Shown one piece after another: positions 5,965 through 7,274 of a stretch of 7,274 bases of DNA. The stretch comes from an uncultured Lachnospiraceae bacterium. GTDB taxonomy: Bacteria > Bacillota_A > Clostridia > Lachnospirales > Lachnospiraceae. Numbering within the stretch: the stretch's first letter is position 1; every line of letters starts with the position of its first letter. Where the stretch lies: positions 1 to 7,274 of the forward strand of contig CAMWMM010000245.1 of the NCBI GenBank assembly GCA_947175285.1. Reading direction: 5' to 3'. Below the pieces are notes generated by a model. It saw nothing but the letters and a program-made list of their open reading frames with translations. It was not told the origin of the DNA and ran no database searches. A program made the position numbers and the translations under genes.

Positions 5965-6958
5965 TAAATTTTCCTCCGATTATTTTTTCGATATAGAAAT
6001 TATACTTATTTAATATAATATACATTTCTGCCGCGAACGACTTAACAATATTACTATAATTATCTCTATCAACATTAGAATTCCTAAAAGCATTAACGGA
6101 AGGAGAATCAACACACAAAAATCCAATTATATCATAACCTTGTTTTTCCTTAGTGTAATGTAACCTTTTTTTTGAAACTCTTATTGGAACAACTATTGTC
6201 CCGCGATAGTATTTTTCAAAATTCGCTGTTGTATTTTTGTAATTTTTTCCAATCTTCTTTAAATCCTTATCAAATTGTAATAAATCTGTCTGATAAAAAT
6301 ATGAATTTGTATTTGTTGAATTTTCATCCAAAATATCATATAATACAGTATTGTCTTTGATATATATACTTTGGTTCATATTCTCATCATTTGATTTTCT
6401 ATTTTTATCGGTACTCTTAGATCTGCAAAATGTAATAACCGTTGCTTTATCTTTATCAATATTTGTAACATTTCCAGTATTTTCTATTAACTTAATACAA
6501 GCACTAATTTTTTTTCCAGTATTACTTTGCAAAATATTGCATAAATAATCTAAGGCTCCTTCTAAAAAAGTTTTGGTATCCTTTGTAAGTGTTTCTAGTC
6601 TCTCACTTTCATTTTGTCCCATATTATTCTTATGATTTCTTAACATTTCAAAATATGCATTGCGAAAATCATGCAAGAACATATAATAATTAAAAGCAAA
6701 ACCTTCTCTTATATTTCTTAATATACTACCATATTTTTTCACTTTAACTAAACATACCAATAAACAACATAACATTACAATACATAAACAAACTAATACA
6801 TTATTACAATCTATTTGGTATAATCCATCTTCTAACTCTTCAACTTTTACAGTTACATTGAAAATAGCTACTATAGCTGTTATTATTGTAATTATAGCTG
6901 ATACTACAGATAGTAAATCATACATCCAATAAGGTATATTCTTTAATTTATCTCTCAT
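5948..6958 (-). CDS. Two-transmembrane protein with cytoplasmic GAF-like sensor domain
   Basis: A 336-residue protein of unknown function, intact. Two hydrophobic helices at about 14-34 (LLSVVSAIITIITAIVAIF) and 53-72 (NVLVCLCIVMLCCLLVCLVK) are split by a short acidic loop (VEELEDGLYQID). MRDKLK before the first and KVKK after the second put both termini inside the cell. The second helix is Cys-rich (58, 64, 65, 69). A charged helical linker (about 75-150) leads to an alpha/beta domain. Its core strands, GTIVVPIRVS (253-262) and DIIGFLCVDSP (276-286), with a C-terminal helix (YSNIVKSFAAEMYIILNKY), resemble GAF ligand-binding domains. No kinase, nuclease, cyclase or HTH motif is seen, so the protein is a sensor or ligand-gated membrane effector by inference. 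AAGGG (6970-6966) precedes the ATG by 7 nt. The gene is clearly more AT-rich than the GH13 locus, which suggests transfer. It forms a unit with the overlapping 54-residue gene. Confidence 0.85.
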   Translation of the reverse strand: MRDKLKNIPYWMYDLLSVVSAIITIITAIVAIFNVTVKVEELEDGLYQIDCNNVLVCLCIVMLCCLLVCLVKVKKYGSILRNIREGFAFNYYMFLHDFRNAYFEMLRNHKNNMGQNESERLETLTKDTKTFLEGALDYLCNILQSNTGKKISACIKLIENTGNVTNIDKDKATVITFCRSKSTDKNRKSNDENMNQSIYIKDNTVLYDILDENSTNTNSYFYQTDLLQFDKDLKKIGKNYKNTTANFEKYYRGTIVVPIRVSKKRLHYTKEKQGYDIIGFLCVDSPSVNAFRNSNVDRDNYSNIVKSFAAEMYIILNKYNFYIEKIIGGKFNAENV

Positions 6959-6994
6959 GTAAACACCCTTTTCGTTTTGTTGGCGTAATGCTTG

Positions 6995-7098
6995 CTAGTA
7001 AATCGAATAATAAGCAACTGATACATTAACTTACTTATTAAAATTCATCTTTTTAAGTATTTTGAATGTGTCAAGAACTTTAATTAATGTTGTACTAG
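6995..7098 (+). repeat. CTAG-ended miniature element, copy A
   Basis: A 104-bp block from CTAG (6995-6998) to CTAG (7095-7098). It begins CTAGTAAATCGAATAATAAG and its right end, reverse-complemented, begins CTAGTACAACATTAATTAAA. Both continue to a GATACATT/GACACATT block, the same arm pattern as the 3785-3949 element. It lies 36 bp behind the start codon of the TM-GAF gene and so forms its upstream region. It encodes nothing. Confidence 0.62.
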
Positions 7099-7204
7099 TA
7101 CAGCATTAATTAAGTTCCTGATACATTCGCTTACAGAAAAGCATTGTATTTTAGCTGTTTGTGTGGACATGTTTAAATCACGAACATATAATTCGATGTA
7201 CTAG
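7095..7204 (-). repeat. CTAG-ended miniature element, copy B, head-to-head with copy A
   Basis: A 110-bp block sharing the CTAG at 7095-7098 and ending in CTAG at 7201-7204. Read on the minus strand it parallels copy A: it starts CTAGTACATCGAATTATATG (17 of 20 bases as in copy A) and ends with a close match to copy A's right arm. The inner arms of A and B form an imperfect palindrome across 7064-7128, about 31 of 35 paired. The remaining 70 bases to the window end show no gene. Confidence 0.6.
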
Positions 7205-7274
7205 CAACTAACATATGCCTTAGTTACTATATAATTTTCGTGTCATTCTCTCATATTCTCAATATATCTCATCC

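Noticed and set aside
7069..7074. TTGACA on the minus strand as a -35 box for the TM-GAF operon
   Set aside because: No acceptable -10 box lies 16-18 bp further on, and the hexamer is part of the repeat arm, where other copies read TGATACA.

Overview
The window looks like an accessory stretch of a gut-type Firmicutes chromosome, most likely Clostridia/Lachnospiraceae. The grounds are AGGA/GGAGG ribosome binding sites, low-to-moderate G+C, an AraC regulator beside a cytoplasmic GH13 glucosidase, and decayed conjugative-element and insertion-sequence debris of the kinds common in that group. The assignment rests on gene style, not on a marker gene.

Layout. Positions 1-1086 hold the wreck of a conjugative element: a broken excisionase and a truncated tyrosine integrase. 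They lie between two inverted copies of one small non-coding repeat, and the right copy cuts off the integrase. Positions 1114-3740 are the best preserved metabolic locus: an AraC-type regulator (minus) divergent from a GH13 alpha-glucosidase-like enzyme (plus). The shared 176-bp gap carries two direct repeats with a 21-bp period just upstream of a perfect TATAAT box, which suggests local sugar-responsive activation. Positions 3785-3998 hold a 165-bp miniature inverted-repeat element and a solo arm of the same kind. Positions 4201-4594 are a flavodoxin-fold NADPH:FMN oxidoreductase gene with two internal deletions. Positions 4668-5200 are non-coding and full of inverted repeats, including a 232-bp element with 16-bp perfect termini and a 6-7 bp target duplication. 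About 5343-5660 (minus) is a badly decayed IS5-superfamily transposase.

Positions 5800-6958 (minus) carry an intact, very AT-rich two-gene unit: a membrane-anchored protein with two transmembrane helices and a GAF-like cytoplasmic domain, translationally overlapped with a 54-residue protein that has its own strong ribosome binding site. It is intact while the mobile-element and flavoprotein genes to its right-to-left downstream side are broken. It is therefore the best candidate for an undescribed system (sensor, stress or phage defence), but its function cannot be read from sequence alone. Behind its start (6995-7204) lie two head-to-head copies of another CTAG-ended miniature element.

A theme across the window is a set of short inverted-repeat elements whose arms begin with CTAG or TTAG and continue with a degenerate AATAAGT...GATACA block. 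The YTAG ends fit the target preference known for IS5-type insertion. No tRNA, rRNA, CRISPR array or replication origin was seen.
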